A stretch of 54,475 nt of DNA from an uncultured Bacteroidales bacterium (GTDB lineage Bacteria > Bacteroidota > Bacteroidia > Bacteroidales > Bacteroidaceae), in assembly GCA_902768125.1 (NCBI GenBank), contig CACXKA010000012.1, positions 1-54,475 of the forward strand. Reading direction: 5' to 3'. Positions 25,889-34,991 of the stretch are shown here, piece by piece. The first letter of the stretch is position 1. Each line of letters begins with the position of its first letter. The notes under the pieces are model-generated. The model saw only the letters and a list, made by a program, of their open reading frames with translations. It ran no database searches and had not been told where the DNA came from. A program made the position numbers and the translations under genes.

Positions 25889-26608
25889 ATGAAAAAACTA
25901 TTCTATTTGATGTGTTTGTGTCCCCTCGCATTGATGGGGTGCAAGAATGTTCCACGCGTTTTTGATGTGATGGATGGTCCTGGCATGGTGAACGAGAAGT
26001 TCATGTCGTTGGACAAGATTGAAAGTGACTGGAAGACGGCGGACATTCCTGTGGACAATGGTGATATCCGTCCTACTGTGATTAACTTAATCACGGCTTT
26101 CAACGAACGATTCCCGAGTTTTGTGGTTGATTCATTGCTGAGAAAAGTAAACGAACCTGGCTTTGAAGGTGAATATTATGCTGATGACGGAACAGGCACT
26201 ATCCAGCATTTTCCATCAAAGGAATATATATTATTCTCCACCGAGACAGATGCAGAAAGTTTGGAAGCTTGTGTGATGCGTCGTGACAATGGTCATAGCC
26301 TTTTTGTTATTCAGATGTCCAAGCCTACTGACCCATCGGTTGATTTTTATGCATTTTATGACTACGATCCTCAGACATCGACATTGAAACCTGAACAGGA
26401 ACCATGGAAAAAAGTGACTCCGGTTATAGATGGAAACACACTTATACCTTCATTTAGTCTATTCGACATGGTGTTTGCGATGGGTGAGTTTGAACCCAAC
26501 GATACCTTGATGGAAAATCCAATTTATTGTCACACGTTCGAGTATGACGGACAAAATATCATATATACAGGATATCAAGCTAACATTCCTGAAGATGAAG
26601 ATGAATAA
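25889..26608 (+). CDS. Putative lipoprotein, first of three behind rep
   Basis: 239 residues. Lipobox LMGC with Cys18. The mature part is acidic, rich in Asp/Glu, and ends PEDEDE. It contains PTVINLITAFNERFPSFVVDSLL and a run of beta strands (FVIQMSKPTDPSVDFYAFYDY). No family recognised. It starts 39 bp after rep with no clear promoter, so it may be read from the rep transcript. Two further lipoprotein genes follow within 300 bp. Confidence 0.65.
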   Translation: MKKLFYLMCLCPLALMGCKNVPRVFDVMDGPGMVNEKFMSLDKIESDWKTADIPVDNGDIRPTVINLITAFNERFPSFVVDSLLRKVNEPGFEGEYYADDGTGTIQHFPSKEYILFSTETDAESLEACVMRRDNGHSLFVIQMSKPTDPSVDFYAFYDYDPQTSTLKPEQEPWKKVTPVIDGNTLIPSFSLFDMVFAMGEFEPNDTLMENPIYCHTFEYDGQNIIYTGYQANIPEDEDE

Positions 26609-26630
26609 AGAATAATAAAACGATAGAACA

Positions 26631-26840
26631 ATGAGAAAGACCATCTTTACTATTTTTGCAGGTGTTGCCATGGCGATTTGCCTGTTATGTTCGTGCCGTG
26701 GTCAAGTTACCATTAAGAGTGACAAAGGTACGGATACCATCGTGTTTGACACTGACAGTATGCAGAGCATCAACATCAACATGAATGCGAATGTGCATGT
26801 AACAGCTAAGGCTGATTCACTCGCACAAGATTCCATATAA
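26631..26840 (+). CDS. Small putative lipoprotein
   Basis: 69 residues. Lipobox LCSC gives a Cys at about residue 22, followed by VTIKSDKGTDTIVFDTDSM and a short Asn/Met-rich strand. Starts 22 bp after the preceding lipoprotein gene. Small exported proteins of this form are common in Bacteroidota. No function can be assigned. Confidence 0.6.
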   Translation: MRKTIFTIFAGVAMAICLLCSCRGQVTIKSDKGTDTIVFDTDSMQSININMNANVHVTAKADSLAQDSI

Positions 26841-26873
26841 CAAAATCAGTAATACCTATTTTTATATAAAAAC

Positions 26874-27587
26874 ATGAAAAAGATTTTCTTGACTTTATCT
26901 GCAGCCCTTATATTGGTGGGTTGCAACAAACTTTCCCAAGCAAGAGCTTATGCGGAGACTGTTGACAGCCTTATGAACACAACTGATTCCATTCATGAAG
27001 AAGGGGAAGCCGATGATAGTGAGATGGGGGGGCTTGCTCCCTACGAAGAAAAGAGCTTTGATCTTAGCGAACTGCCATCAAGCGCAGAGGAACAAGACCG
27101 TTCATTCAATCACGTACTCTATGTGAATGTAGAAGAGGAACCTAGTGAGGACAACCTTGTGGGATTGTACACCGTATGGGTTGCTGACGAGCGATGGGAT
27201 AATCTGCGCAGAGTCATTACCACCAATCCGACGGCTGTGGCTCCTTGGGATCAGATGTCTGGCAAGACAGCTAATGGTGTGGAAGTGCCTATGCATTTGA
27301 TAGCAGTAGCATCCTCAGCTCAGTACGCTTCAGAAGATTTGAGTAAAATCGTGGTGGAAGGTTGTCCAGATGGACGCAACGTGTGGACCTATATCATCGA
27401 CCTCAACAAGCGTAAAGCCATTCAGTTGCCATCCACTGAAGGTGTGCAGGAAATAGACATGGACAAGGGGGAAATCATCGCAGCCTCCTATGGTTACTAT
27501 CCAGAAGGTGGACGTTATACTGTGAACAAAGCCTACTCACTTGAGGGTAAGTTCTTGCGTCAGACCAGTGATCCACAACCAGAGTGA
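26874..27587 (+). CDS. Putative lipoprotein, third behind rep
   Basis: 237 residues. Lipobox LVGC with Cys17, an acidic linker (about 30-70), then a mixed alpha/beta body with GLYTVWVADERWDNLRRVIT, GCPDGRNVWTYIIDLNKRKA and a C-terminal beta hairpin. It starts 33 bp after the small lipoprotein and ends just before a strong terminator. No family recognised. It may act with the two preceding lipoproteins at the cell surface. Confidence 0.65.
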   Translation: MKKIFLTLSAALILVGCNKLSQARAYAETVDSLMNTTDSIHEEGEADDSEMGGLAPYEEKSFDLSELPSSAEEQDRSFNHVLYVNVEEEPSEDNLVGLYTVWVADERWDNLRRVITTNPTAVAPWDQMSGKTANGVEVPMHLIAVASSAQYASEDLSKIVVEGCPDGRNVWTYIIDLNKRKAIQLPSTEGVQEIDMDKGEIIAASYGYYPEGGRYTVNKAYSLEGKFLRQTSDPQPE

Positions 27588-27612
27588 GGAAAGTTTCACG
27601 GCATAAAAACGA

Positions 27613-27650
27613 AAAAAACGGCAAATGGAAAGAATTTGCCGTTTTTTTTT
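27613..27650 (+). terminator. Terminator of the rep-lipoprotein transcript
   Basis: ACGGCAAAT and ATTTGCCGT pair perfectly around a short loop, with nine T residues following and matching A residues in front. It ends the gene run that begins with rep. Confidence 0.85.
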
Positions 27651-27670
27651 GTTAAATAAAACTTTTGTCG

Positions 27671-27678
27671 TAACTTTG
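27671..27678 (+). promoter_or_regulatory. Promoter of the metalloprotease-SusC-SusD operon
   Basis: TAACTTTG with TTTG at 27648-27651 upstream, 24 bp before the protease start. The -33 element overlaps the T-run of the previous terminator. Confidence 0.55.
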
Positions 27679-27701
27679 CCCCAATATAATACATGATATA
27701 G

Positions 27702-30263
27702 ATGAAAAACAAGGATATGACATTGAGGCGGATGTTGACATTCGTGATGATGATGGCATTGCTGCTTGGCGGTGCTGATGCTTTCGCAGGTACAATGTTG
27801 CGAGGCAAGAAATCTAAGAAAACTAAGACGGAAGCCACTCCTCCACCTTCACGCTACAAGATTATAACAGGACGTGATTCGGTTAGTTTGTCGGGAGTGA
27901 TGAACGTGATAGAGAAAGGCGATACGGTTTTTCTTGAAATGCCTACGAAATTGTTAGGAAAACCTTTCCTGGTGTCGAACAAACTGCAGCAGGTACCATC
28001 GGAACTCAACGAATCTGCTGCCAACAAGGGTGTGAACTATGAGAATCAGATGGTACGTTTCGAGTGGGATAAACAAGCAAAAATCGTGAAGATGCGTCAG
28101 CAGCGTGTTACACCCGAAGCACCGAAAGGTTCTTATCTGGAGCGGTCAGTGGCAGACAACTATGTGGATCCCATCATTGCCACACTCAAGGTAGAAGCCG
28201 TATCTAACGACTCCTCTACCATTCTTTTCAAGGTGAATGATTTTTTCAATGGAAAGAAAAATGTGTTGAACGATGTGTTCAACGAAATCAACATAGGGAC
28301 TTCACCCGTATCTGAACTCTCTCGAATTGTTTCCGTGAAAAGTTACGAGCGTAGCGTGGTTGCTCTTTCCGAACTCACCACCACCGTGCATGAAGGAAAC
28401 TCAAAGGTGAATCTAACCGTTGTGGTCAGCACTGCCATCATGTTGTTGCCTGATGAGCCTATGCGTACGCGTCGCGAAGATTGGCGAGTGGGTTACTTCT
28501 CCACGCCAGTTGTCATCTATGGTGACCGCCAACAACATGTAGAGCATGTCAATTACATTACCCGCTGGCGACTTGAGCCCTCCGATACTCTTGCCTACAT
28601 GCGTGGAGAGTTGGTGGAGCCTGTCAAGCCTATCACCTTCTATATTGGTGGGGCAGTGCCAGAACATTTGCGACCTTACATCACGAAGGGTATCCTTGAT
28701 TGGAACAAAGCTTTTGAACGTGCAGGTTTCAAGAATGCTGTCCGTGTCATTGTGCCTGACGATACGCTTGATGTAGAGGGAGATGATATGCGTTACTCGG
28801 TATTGACCTATGCCGCATCCGAGAAAGCAAATGCTATGGGACCTTCCACTCTTGACCCTCGTACGGGCGAGATATTGGAAGCGGACATCATCTGGTGGCA
28901 TAACGTGCAGTCGCTTATCAGCGAGTGGATTGTGGTGCAGACAGGTGCCACCGATCCAAGGGCACGTACTTTGACATTGCCCGATGAATTGATTGGCGAT
29001 GCCGTTCGTTTTGTTGCTTGCCATGAGGTAGGACATTCTCTTGGACTCCGCCACAATATGATTGCATCGGCAGCTTATCCGACCGACTCGCTTCGTTCTG
29101 CTACATTTACGTCACGCATGGGCGGAACTTCAGCGAGCATCATGGACTATGCCCGCTTCAACTATATCGCACAGCCAGGTGACGGCGTGAAGGTCATGTC
29201 ACCCAACATTGGGGTATACGACCTCATGGCGATAGAGTGGGGTTATCGTTGGTATCCCTATGGCACTGATGAGAAGAAGGTTCTTGCCGACTTTCTTGCT
29301 CGTCACGACAGCAAAGAATACCGTTACAGCGAAACACAAGATAAGCGCACAGCCATTGACCCGCGTGCTCTGTCTGAGGACTTGGGTGATGATCCCATCA
29401 AATCTGCCACGCTTGGTATCGAAAACCTTAAGCGTGTCATGCCTAACCTCGTAAGTTGGACTCTTAATGGCGACCCTGACCAGAACTATGACGAGGCTGC
29501 CAAACTTTATTCAGCTGTTATCTATCAGTGGGGACTCTACCTCTACCACGTTATGGCTAATATTGGTGGCATTTACATGGATCGTCCCAACATCCAGTGG
29601 CTTAACACAGGACGTCAAGCCTACACATATGTGGAAAAAGCTCGTCAGAAAGCATCCGTCCAATTCCTGATTGATAATGTGCTGAGTTATCAGCCATGGC
29701 TTTTCGGCACGAACCTTACCAAACAGATTTATCCGCTGCGCGAGACACCTAACGGCACAACCGAACAAGAGCCTGCTATGTTGTTGAAGAACCAGCAGAA
29801 TTATATTTTATGGGACTTGCTTGCCAACGAACGCCTTGTGCGCATGTATCAGAATGAATGGGAGAATGGTGATAAAGCATTCACAGCAGTAGAGATGATG
29901 GAGATGCTCCATCAGTCCCTCTTCCGTAAGACCCTTGCAGGTCAGAAACTCAATGTCATGGAGCGTAGTTTGCAGAAGAGTTTCCTCGATGCCCTAATCA
30001 CTGCAGCTGCCGAAAGTGAAGGTGTGAAAATCAATAAGAGCCTGTCAGATGGACAATATCTTGACTCCTCTGCTCCTCGTACCCTTGACATCACCATGAA
30101 GCAAATATCTCGCACTTCCGATGCTATCAGCCTCAAGCGTGGAGAGTTGCTTCGCATCCTTCGACTCTGCAAGAGCAAGGCTAACACAGGCGATACTGCC
30201 ACACAGATGCATTATGACGACATGGCACTGCGTATTCAAACAGCTCTGGGCCTGAGTAAATAG
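27702..30263 (+). CDS. Exported zinc-dependent metalloprotease (DUF5118/DUF5117 type)
   Basis: 853 residues. Export signal within 1-30. The N-terminal part (about 50-300) fits the DUF5118 and DUF5117 regions. The catalytic region carries the metzincin-like motif H441-E-x2-H445-x5-H451 (HEVGHSLGLRH), followed by a Met-containing turn (SIMDYARFNY, about residue 482). It is likely to cut extracellular proteins or peptides. It is the first gene of a four-gene transcript: susC-like starts 21 bp downstream, then susD-like, then a secreted protein. This pairing suggests that products of cleavage are taken up through the SusC/SusD transporter. Confidence 0.88.
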   Translation: MKNKDMTLRRMLTFVMMMALLLGGADAFAGTMLRGKKSKKTKTEATPPPSRYKIITGRDSVSLSGVMNVIEKGDTVFLEMPTKLLGKPFLVSNKLQQVPSELNESAANKGVNYENQMVRFEWDKQAKIVKMRQQRVTPEAPKGSYLERSVADNYVDPIIATLKVEAVSNDSSTILFKVNDFFNGKKNVLNDVFNEINIGTSPVSELSRIVSVKSYERSVVALSELTTTVHEGNSKVNLTVVVSTAIMLLPDEPMRTRREDWRVGYFSTPVVIYGDRQQHVEHVNYITRWRLEPSDTLAYMRGELVEPVKPITFYIGGAVPEHLRPYITKGILDWNKAFERAGFKNAVRVIVPDDTLDVEGDDMRYSVLTYAASEKANAMGPSTLDPRTGEILEADIIWWHNVQSLISEWIVVQTGATDPRARTLTLPDELIGDAVRFVACHEVGHSLGLRHNMIASAAYPTDSLRSATFTSRMGGTSASIMDYARFNYIAQPGDGVKVMSPNIGVYDLMAIEWGYRWYPYGTDEKKVLADFLARHDSKEYRYSETQDKRTAIDPRALSEDLGDDPIKSATLGIENLKRVMPNLVSWTLNGDPDQNYDEAAKLYSAVIYQWGLYLYHVMANIGGIYMDRPNIQWLNTGRQAYTYVEKARQKASVQFLIDNVLSYQPWLFGTNLTKQIYPLRETPNGTTEQEPAMLLKNQQNYILWDLLANERLVRMYQNEWENGDKAFTAVEMMEMLHQSLFRKTLAGQKLNVMERSLQKSFLDALITAAAESEGVKINKSLSDGQYLDSSAPRTLDITMKQISRTSDAISLKRGELLRILRLCKSKANTGDTATQMHYDDMALRIQTALGLSK

Positions 30264-30284
30264 AGTATAATAATAAAAAGATAT

Positions 30285-33200
30285 ATGAAAAGATTTTCAA
30301 TTTTCTTGATGATGCTACTCCTCGCCATCTTCTCCGTGATGGCGCAAGAGCGTACAATCACAGGAACCGTGATGGATGGTGAGTTCAAGGGAGAGCCTTT
30401 GATCGGTGCCAATGTTACTGTGGGTGAGGGTTCTTCCAAAGGCACCACCACTGACATGAACGGACATTTCACCATCACTGTTCTTGCCTCTGTCAAGAAA
30501 CTGGTCATCAGCTATATGGGCTATGAGCCCAAGACGATTGTGCTGAAGCCAAACCAGAACAAATACGATTTGACACTTTATGGTGCATCGAAGGGACTTG
30601 GCGAAGTGGTGGTCACGGGTTATCAGCAGATAGACCGTCGGAAACTCACTGCTGCCGTTTCCGAAGTGAAGATTAGTGATGAAACTGTAGGTGCGGTGAA
30701 GAACATAGATCAGGCACTGGCAGGTCAAGTAGCAGGTCTTTCCACTGTGGCTGCATCTGGTGCGCCTGGTGCACCGATGAAGATTCGTATTCGTGGTACA
30801 GCTTCTATTAATGGTGTACAAGAACCGCTTTGGGTGCTCGACGGAATTCCAATGGAGGGGAATGAAATTCCTGCTATTGATAATCTTAACGATATCGATG
30901 ACATATACCAAACCAGTATTGCAGGTCTGAACCCTTCTGACATTGACAATATCACTGTTTTGAAGGATGCTGCCGCCACTGCTATCTATGGTGCTCGTGC
31001 TGCTAATGGTGTCATTGTCATCACCACCAAGAAAGGCAAGATAGGTCGTCCTGTGGTGAATTTCTCCACGAAGATGACTTATACCCCCCGTGTGAGCATT
31101 GATCGCCTGAATTTGCTTAATGCTAATGAGAAGGTGAATCTTGAGCTCGGACTTTTGCAGAGTGGTTACACCTATCGTGAACACAAGGGTGGGGTGGCGA
31201 ATATTCTTGATGAGTTAGGTGAGTTTGACGCTTACAAGACGGGCGGATGGGATGCCCTTTCGGCACAGGCGCAACAACGCATTAATCGCCTTCGCACCCT
31301 CAACACTAACTGGAATGACATTCTTTTCCGCAACGTATTCAACCAAGAATATAATGCCAGTGTAAGTGGTGGAAGCGACAATGCCCACTACTATGCCTCC
31401 GTAGGCTACTACGATGAGCAGGGTACTGTGAAGGGAGTGGAGAACAATCGTTTCAATATCACGTTGAAGACAGACTTCCGTTTGAACAAGATGTTGAAGA
31501 TAGGTGCATCACTTTTTGCCAACCAGCGTAAGCAGAAGAGTTATATGACTGACACGGGTGGTTTCACCAATCCTGTTTATTACTCTCGTATGGCAAACCC
31601 TTACTTTGAACCTTACGATACCAATGGTTACTACAACTATGATACAAATGTACAAGGTCGTGAAAATGAGGCACCTGACTTTAATATATTCGAAGAAAGA
31701 TATAATACATCAAAACAGCGGAAAGACCGTTCGGTCATGGCAATCTTTGATGCAGAACTGAAATTCAACCAGCATTTGAAACTCACTTCGCAGTATGGTC
31801 TCCAGCATGACAACTACACGTTAACTCGGTATGCAGGTCACAATAGTTATGCTATGCGAAAGGCAAAAGAATATGCCACTTATATGGTTGATGGTACTCG
31901 CCAGAGCATTTTCCCTGATGGTGGCATGAACAAGCGCACCGAGGGTCACACCGACCAGTGGACGTGGAAGGCAATGCTGGAATGGAACCAGCGGTTTGCC
32001 GAGAAGCATGATGTAGAACTGATGGGTGGTACTGAGGTCCGTCATGTTGAGAGTGAATTGCTCACCTCCACGGCATACGGCTATGATGCTCGTACATTGA
32101 CCACACAGCCTGTTCTTTTCCCAACCGAGAGCATTGGACAGCGTTATCCGCTCTACGAAGAAAGCCATCAGGAGAATGCTTATGTGTCGTGGTTTGCCAC
32201 AGGTTCTTATACCTATAGCCATCGCTACACACTCGGAGGTAGTGTTCGTTTCGATGGTTCTGATGTGTTTGGCGTGGCAAAGAAGTACCGTTACTTGCCG
32301 CTCTATTCCTTCAGTGGACTTTGGAGAATAGGGGAGGAAAAATTCATGGAGGATGCCAAATGGCTTGACGAACTGAATCTTCGTGCTTCATACGGTTTGC
32401 AGGGAAACATTGACAAAAACACGTCTCCTTATTTGATAGGCACATTCAATAAGACAACTGTCTTGCCAGGCAATGTCGAAACGGTCATTGCTGCAGAGAC
32501 GGCACCCAACCCCAACTTGAAGTGGGAGAAAACGAAGAACGTGAACGTGGGGCTCGATATGGCGTTCTTCCACAACCGACTCCGCCTTACCGTTGATTAT
32601 TACTATCGCCGTTCGACTGACCTCATTTCATCTCGACAACTACCTTTGGAGACGGGCTTTGCCATGACGACAGTGAACTGGGCATCGATGGAAAACCAAG
32701 GATGGGAGTTTGCCATTAATACTAGTAATATCTCCACAAAGGATTTCACTTGGACGACCAGTTTGAATCTTGGTTTTAATAAAAACAAGATACTGAATGA
32801 AACTGTTGCGGAGAACTCCACTTATCCTGCACGTGAGGGTTATCCTGTTGGTGCCATCTTTGCTTACAAGACCGCAGGCATCGATGCAGACGGTTATCCG
32901 CTTTTCCGTGCAAAGGACGGCTCGGTACAGACGGCAGCCGAGTTCTTCCGTCTTAACCGTTTTGGAGCCAGCACGCTCACAGCAGAGGAGCAACGTAACC
33001 TTTACACTTACATGGGTACTGACGAGCCGAAAGTCTCTGGTGGTTTCATCAACAACTTTGAGTGGCGTGATTGGCAACTCAACATTAATTTTATGTTCAA
33101 CCTCGGCATGAAGGTGCGTGTGCAGCCTTCCTACTCACCCACTTACTTTGATCGTGGACTGAACACCAACCATGACATCTTGCACCGTTGGACAGCCGAC

Positions 33201-33536
33201 AATCCTAATGCCTCCATGGCTGGATTGATGGTCAACACTCCTGAACGTGCTAGTGAATACACCCATTTCTCCGAGTATCAGACCTATAGCATGCTTGACA
33301 CCTGGGTGCGCAAGCGCAACTATTGTCGTTTGCAAAGCATTCGTCTTGGTTATCGCATCCCTAAGAAGGTATTGCAACCCATTGGCATCACTTCTGCCAG
33401 CGTCTCACTCGAGGGTCGTAACCTCCTTGTTATCGCCAGCAATTATGACAACTACCTCGACCCTGAGACGATGGGAAATCCTTATGCGCAACCCGTTCCC
33501 AAGAGTTTCATCTTTGGTGTGAATGTGAATTTCTAA
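30285..33536 (+). CDS. SusC/RagA-family TonB-linked outer membrane transporter
   Basis: 1083 residues. Signal peptide 1-21, a carboxypeptidase-D regulatory-like domain (about 24-100, TGTVMDGEFKGEPLIGANVT), the plug (about 105-235; GEVVVTGYQQ start, ARAANGVIVITTKKGK end) and a 22-strand-type barrel to the terminal GVNVNF. The SusC/SusD complex imports oligomers across the outer membrane using TonB energy. The partner gene starts 13 bp later. The substrate is not evident. The upstream protease favours peptides or glycopeptides rather than xylan. Confidence 0.94.
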   Translation: MKRFSIFLMMLLLAIFSVMAQERTITGTVMDGEFKGEPLIGANVTVGEGSSKGTTTDMNGHFTITVLASVKKLVISYMGYEPKTIVLKPNQNKYDLTLYGASKGLGEVVVTGYQQIDRRKLTAAVSEVKISDETVGAVKNIDQALAGQVAGLSTVAASGAPGAPMKIRIRGTASINGVQEPLWVLDGIPMEGNEIPAIDNLNDIDDIYQTSIAGLNPSDIDNITVLKDAAATAIYGARAANGVIVITTKKGKIGRPVVNFSTKMTYTPRVSIDRLNLLNANEKVNLELGLLQSGYTYREHKGGVANILDELGEFDAYKTGGWDALSAQAQQRINRLRTLNTNWNDILFRNVFNQEYNASVSGGSDNAHYYASVGYYDEQGTVKGVENNRFNITLKTDFRLNKMLKIGASLFANQRKQKSYMTDTGGFTNPVYYSRMANPYFEPYDTNGYYNYDTNVQGRENEAPDFNIFEERYNTSKQRKDRSVMAIFDAELKFNQHLKLTSQYGLQHDNYTLTRYAGHNSYAMRKAKEYATYMVDGTRQSIFPDGGMNKRTEGHTDQWTWKAMLEWNQRFAEKHDVELMGGTEVRHVESELLTSTAYGYDARTLTTQPVLFPTESIGQRYPLYEESHQENAYVSWFATGSYTYSHRYTLGGSVRFDGSDVFGVAKKYRYLPLYSFSGLWRIGEEKFMEDAKWLDELNLRASYGLQGNIDKNTSPYLIGTFNKTTVLPGNVETVIAAETAPNPNLKWEKTKNVNVGLDMAFFHNRLRLTVDYYYRRSTDLISSRQLPLETGFAMTTVNWASMENQGWEFAINTSNISTKDFTWTTSLNLGFNKNKILNETVAENSTYPAREGYPVGAIFAYKTAGIDADGYPLFRAKDGSVQTAAEFFRLNRFGASTLTAEEQRNLYTYMGTDEPKVSGGFINNFEWRDWQLNINFMFNLGMKVRVQPSYSPTYFDRGLNTNHDILHRWTADNPNASMAGLMVNTPERASEYTHFSEYQTYSMLDTWVRKRNYCRLQSIRLGYRIPKKVLQPIGITSASVSLEGRNLLVIASNYDNYLDPETMGNPYAQPVPKSFIFGVNVNF

Positions 33537-33549
33537 AACATACAAGACA

Positions 33550-34887
33550 ATGAAGATAAAGAACATCATATTTCTATTGTTGACAGCTGTTGCTTTGACG
33601 TCCTGCGATAATTTCCTCGACATCACTCCAACGGGTAAGGTCATTGCCAAGACAGGGGAGGAGTACCGTGCCTTGCTGACTTACGAGTACAAGTACTTCA
33701 GTAAAGACCGTTACATGACCACCTTGCGTACTGACGAGATTGTGATGAACGCAAAGACATCGTCAACCGACTTGGATGCGTACGTTGACCTTTGGCGATG
33801 GAAGGATGACAATCCTGCACCCACCACCTCCTACTTCACTTGGCGCAATTACTATCATGCCATCTACATTGCCAATTATATCATGGGACATCAGCATGAA
33901 ATCAGCAATGCGACGGCAGCCGAGGTGAGCCAGTTGATGGGTGAGGCATACATGATGCGCGCCTATGCACACTTCTTGTTGGTCAATCTCTATGCAGAAC
34001 CTTACACTCATTGCAATCCTGCCACCACACGTGGTGTGCCAATGTTGTTGGAGGCCGACGTCAATGCCATTCCTGGCAGTAGTAGTGTGGATGCCATCTA
34101 TCTGCAAGTACTCAAAGACCTTGATGAAGCGGAGAAGTACATGAAAGTCGAGGCATGGGAGATAGGTGAAAACTATCGTTTTAACACGGTTTCCATACAG
34201 GCTTTACGCGCACGTACATATTTATATATGGGTCGTTGGTCGGATGCTTTGGAGGCTGCTAAGGCTGTTATAGAAGCAAAGCCTGAATTGGAAGATCTGA
34301 ACACAAGCAAGACATTGCCCAACAGTTATCTGTCGGTAGAGAGCATCGTGGCGTTAGAGAAGTTCAGTAGCAACCTATTCACAGCCATCGATCAGCCGGA
34401 CCCCAATTTGATAGCTCTCTATCGTACGGGCGATTTGCGACGGACAAAGTATTACAAGCGTGTCTCCTCCTCCACCTACTCCCTCTTGAAGGGTGGGGAC
34501 GACGAGTTCTCCTGCTCCTTCCGTGTTGCCGAGGCATATTTGATTGCAGCTGAGAGTGCAGCACGTCTTGGTAATCTCGCTGATGCGGTTGATTATCTTA
34601 AGCCGCTTATGGAGAAGCGTCTGAATGCTGATGCTTATCAGACCACACTTGATCTCATCACCCCGATGACACAGGACGAACTGATTGCTGAAGTCCTTGA
34701 CGAACGTGCTCGTGAACTTGCTTTCGAGGGTCATCGTTGGTATGATCTGCGTCGTACTACGCAACCAACTCTTACTCGTGTCTATAATGGTGAGATCTTC
34801 ACGCTTACGCCAGAGAAGTACACTATGCGCTTCCCGACTGAGGCAGTGGAAGCCAACCCAGAAATAGAGCGATGGGAGACGAAATAA
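33550..34887 (+). CDS. SusD/RagB-family outer membrane lipoprotein
   Basis: 445 residues. Lipobox LTSC with Cys19, followed by DNFLDITPTGKV, the typical SusD opening. Tetratricopeptide-like helices include LMGEAYMMRAYAHFLLVNLY and AEAYLIAAESAARLG. The C-terminal EVLDERARELAFEGHRWYDL is a SusD signature. It forms the surface lid on the SusC transporter and binds substrate. Gene order and 13-bp spacing place it in the same operon. Confidence 0.94.
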   Translation: MKIKNIIFLLLTAVALTSCDNFLDITPTGKVIAKTGEEYRALLTYEYKYFSKDRYMTTLRTDEIVMNAKTSSTDLDAYVDLWRWKDDNPAPTTSYFTWRNYYHAIYIANYIMGHQHEISNATAAEVSQLMGEAYMMRAYAHFLLVNLYAEPYTHCNPATTRGVPMLLEADVNAIPGSSSVDAIYLQVLKDLDEAEKYMKVEAWEIGENYRFNTVSIQALRARTYLYMGRWSDALEAAKAVIEAKPELEDLNTSKTLPNSYLSVESIVALEKFSSNLFTAIDQPDPNLIALYRTGDLRRTKYYKRVSSSTYSLLKGGDDEFSCSFRVAEAYLIAAESAARLGNLADAVDYLKPLMEKRLNADAYQTTLDLITPMTQDELIAEVLDERARELAFEGHRWYDLRRTTQPTLTRVYNGEIFTLTPEKYTMRFPTEAVEANPEIERWETK

Positions 34888-34991
34888 AGGATTATTAATT
34901 TTGACAAATTATTCTTTTTAATCATCTATATATCAACAAGAAAAAGATTTTTAGTTAACCATATTATTTAACCTTCAAAAATGAAAAGATT

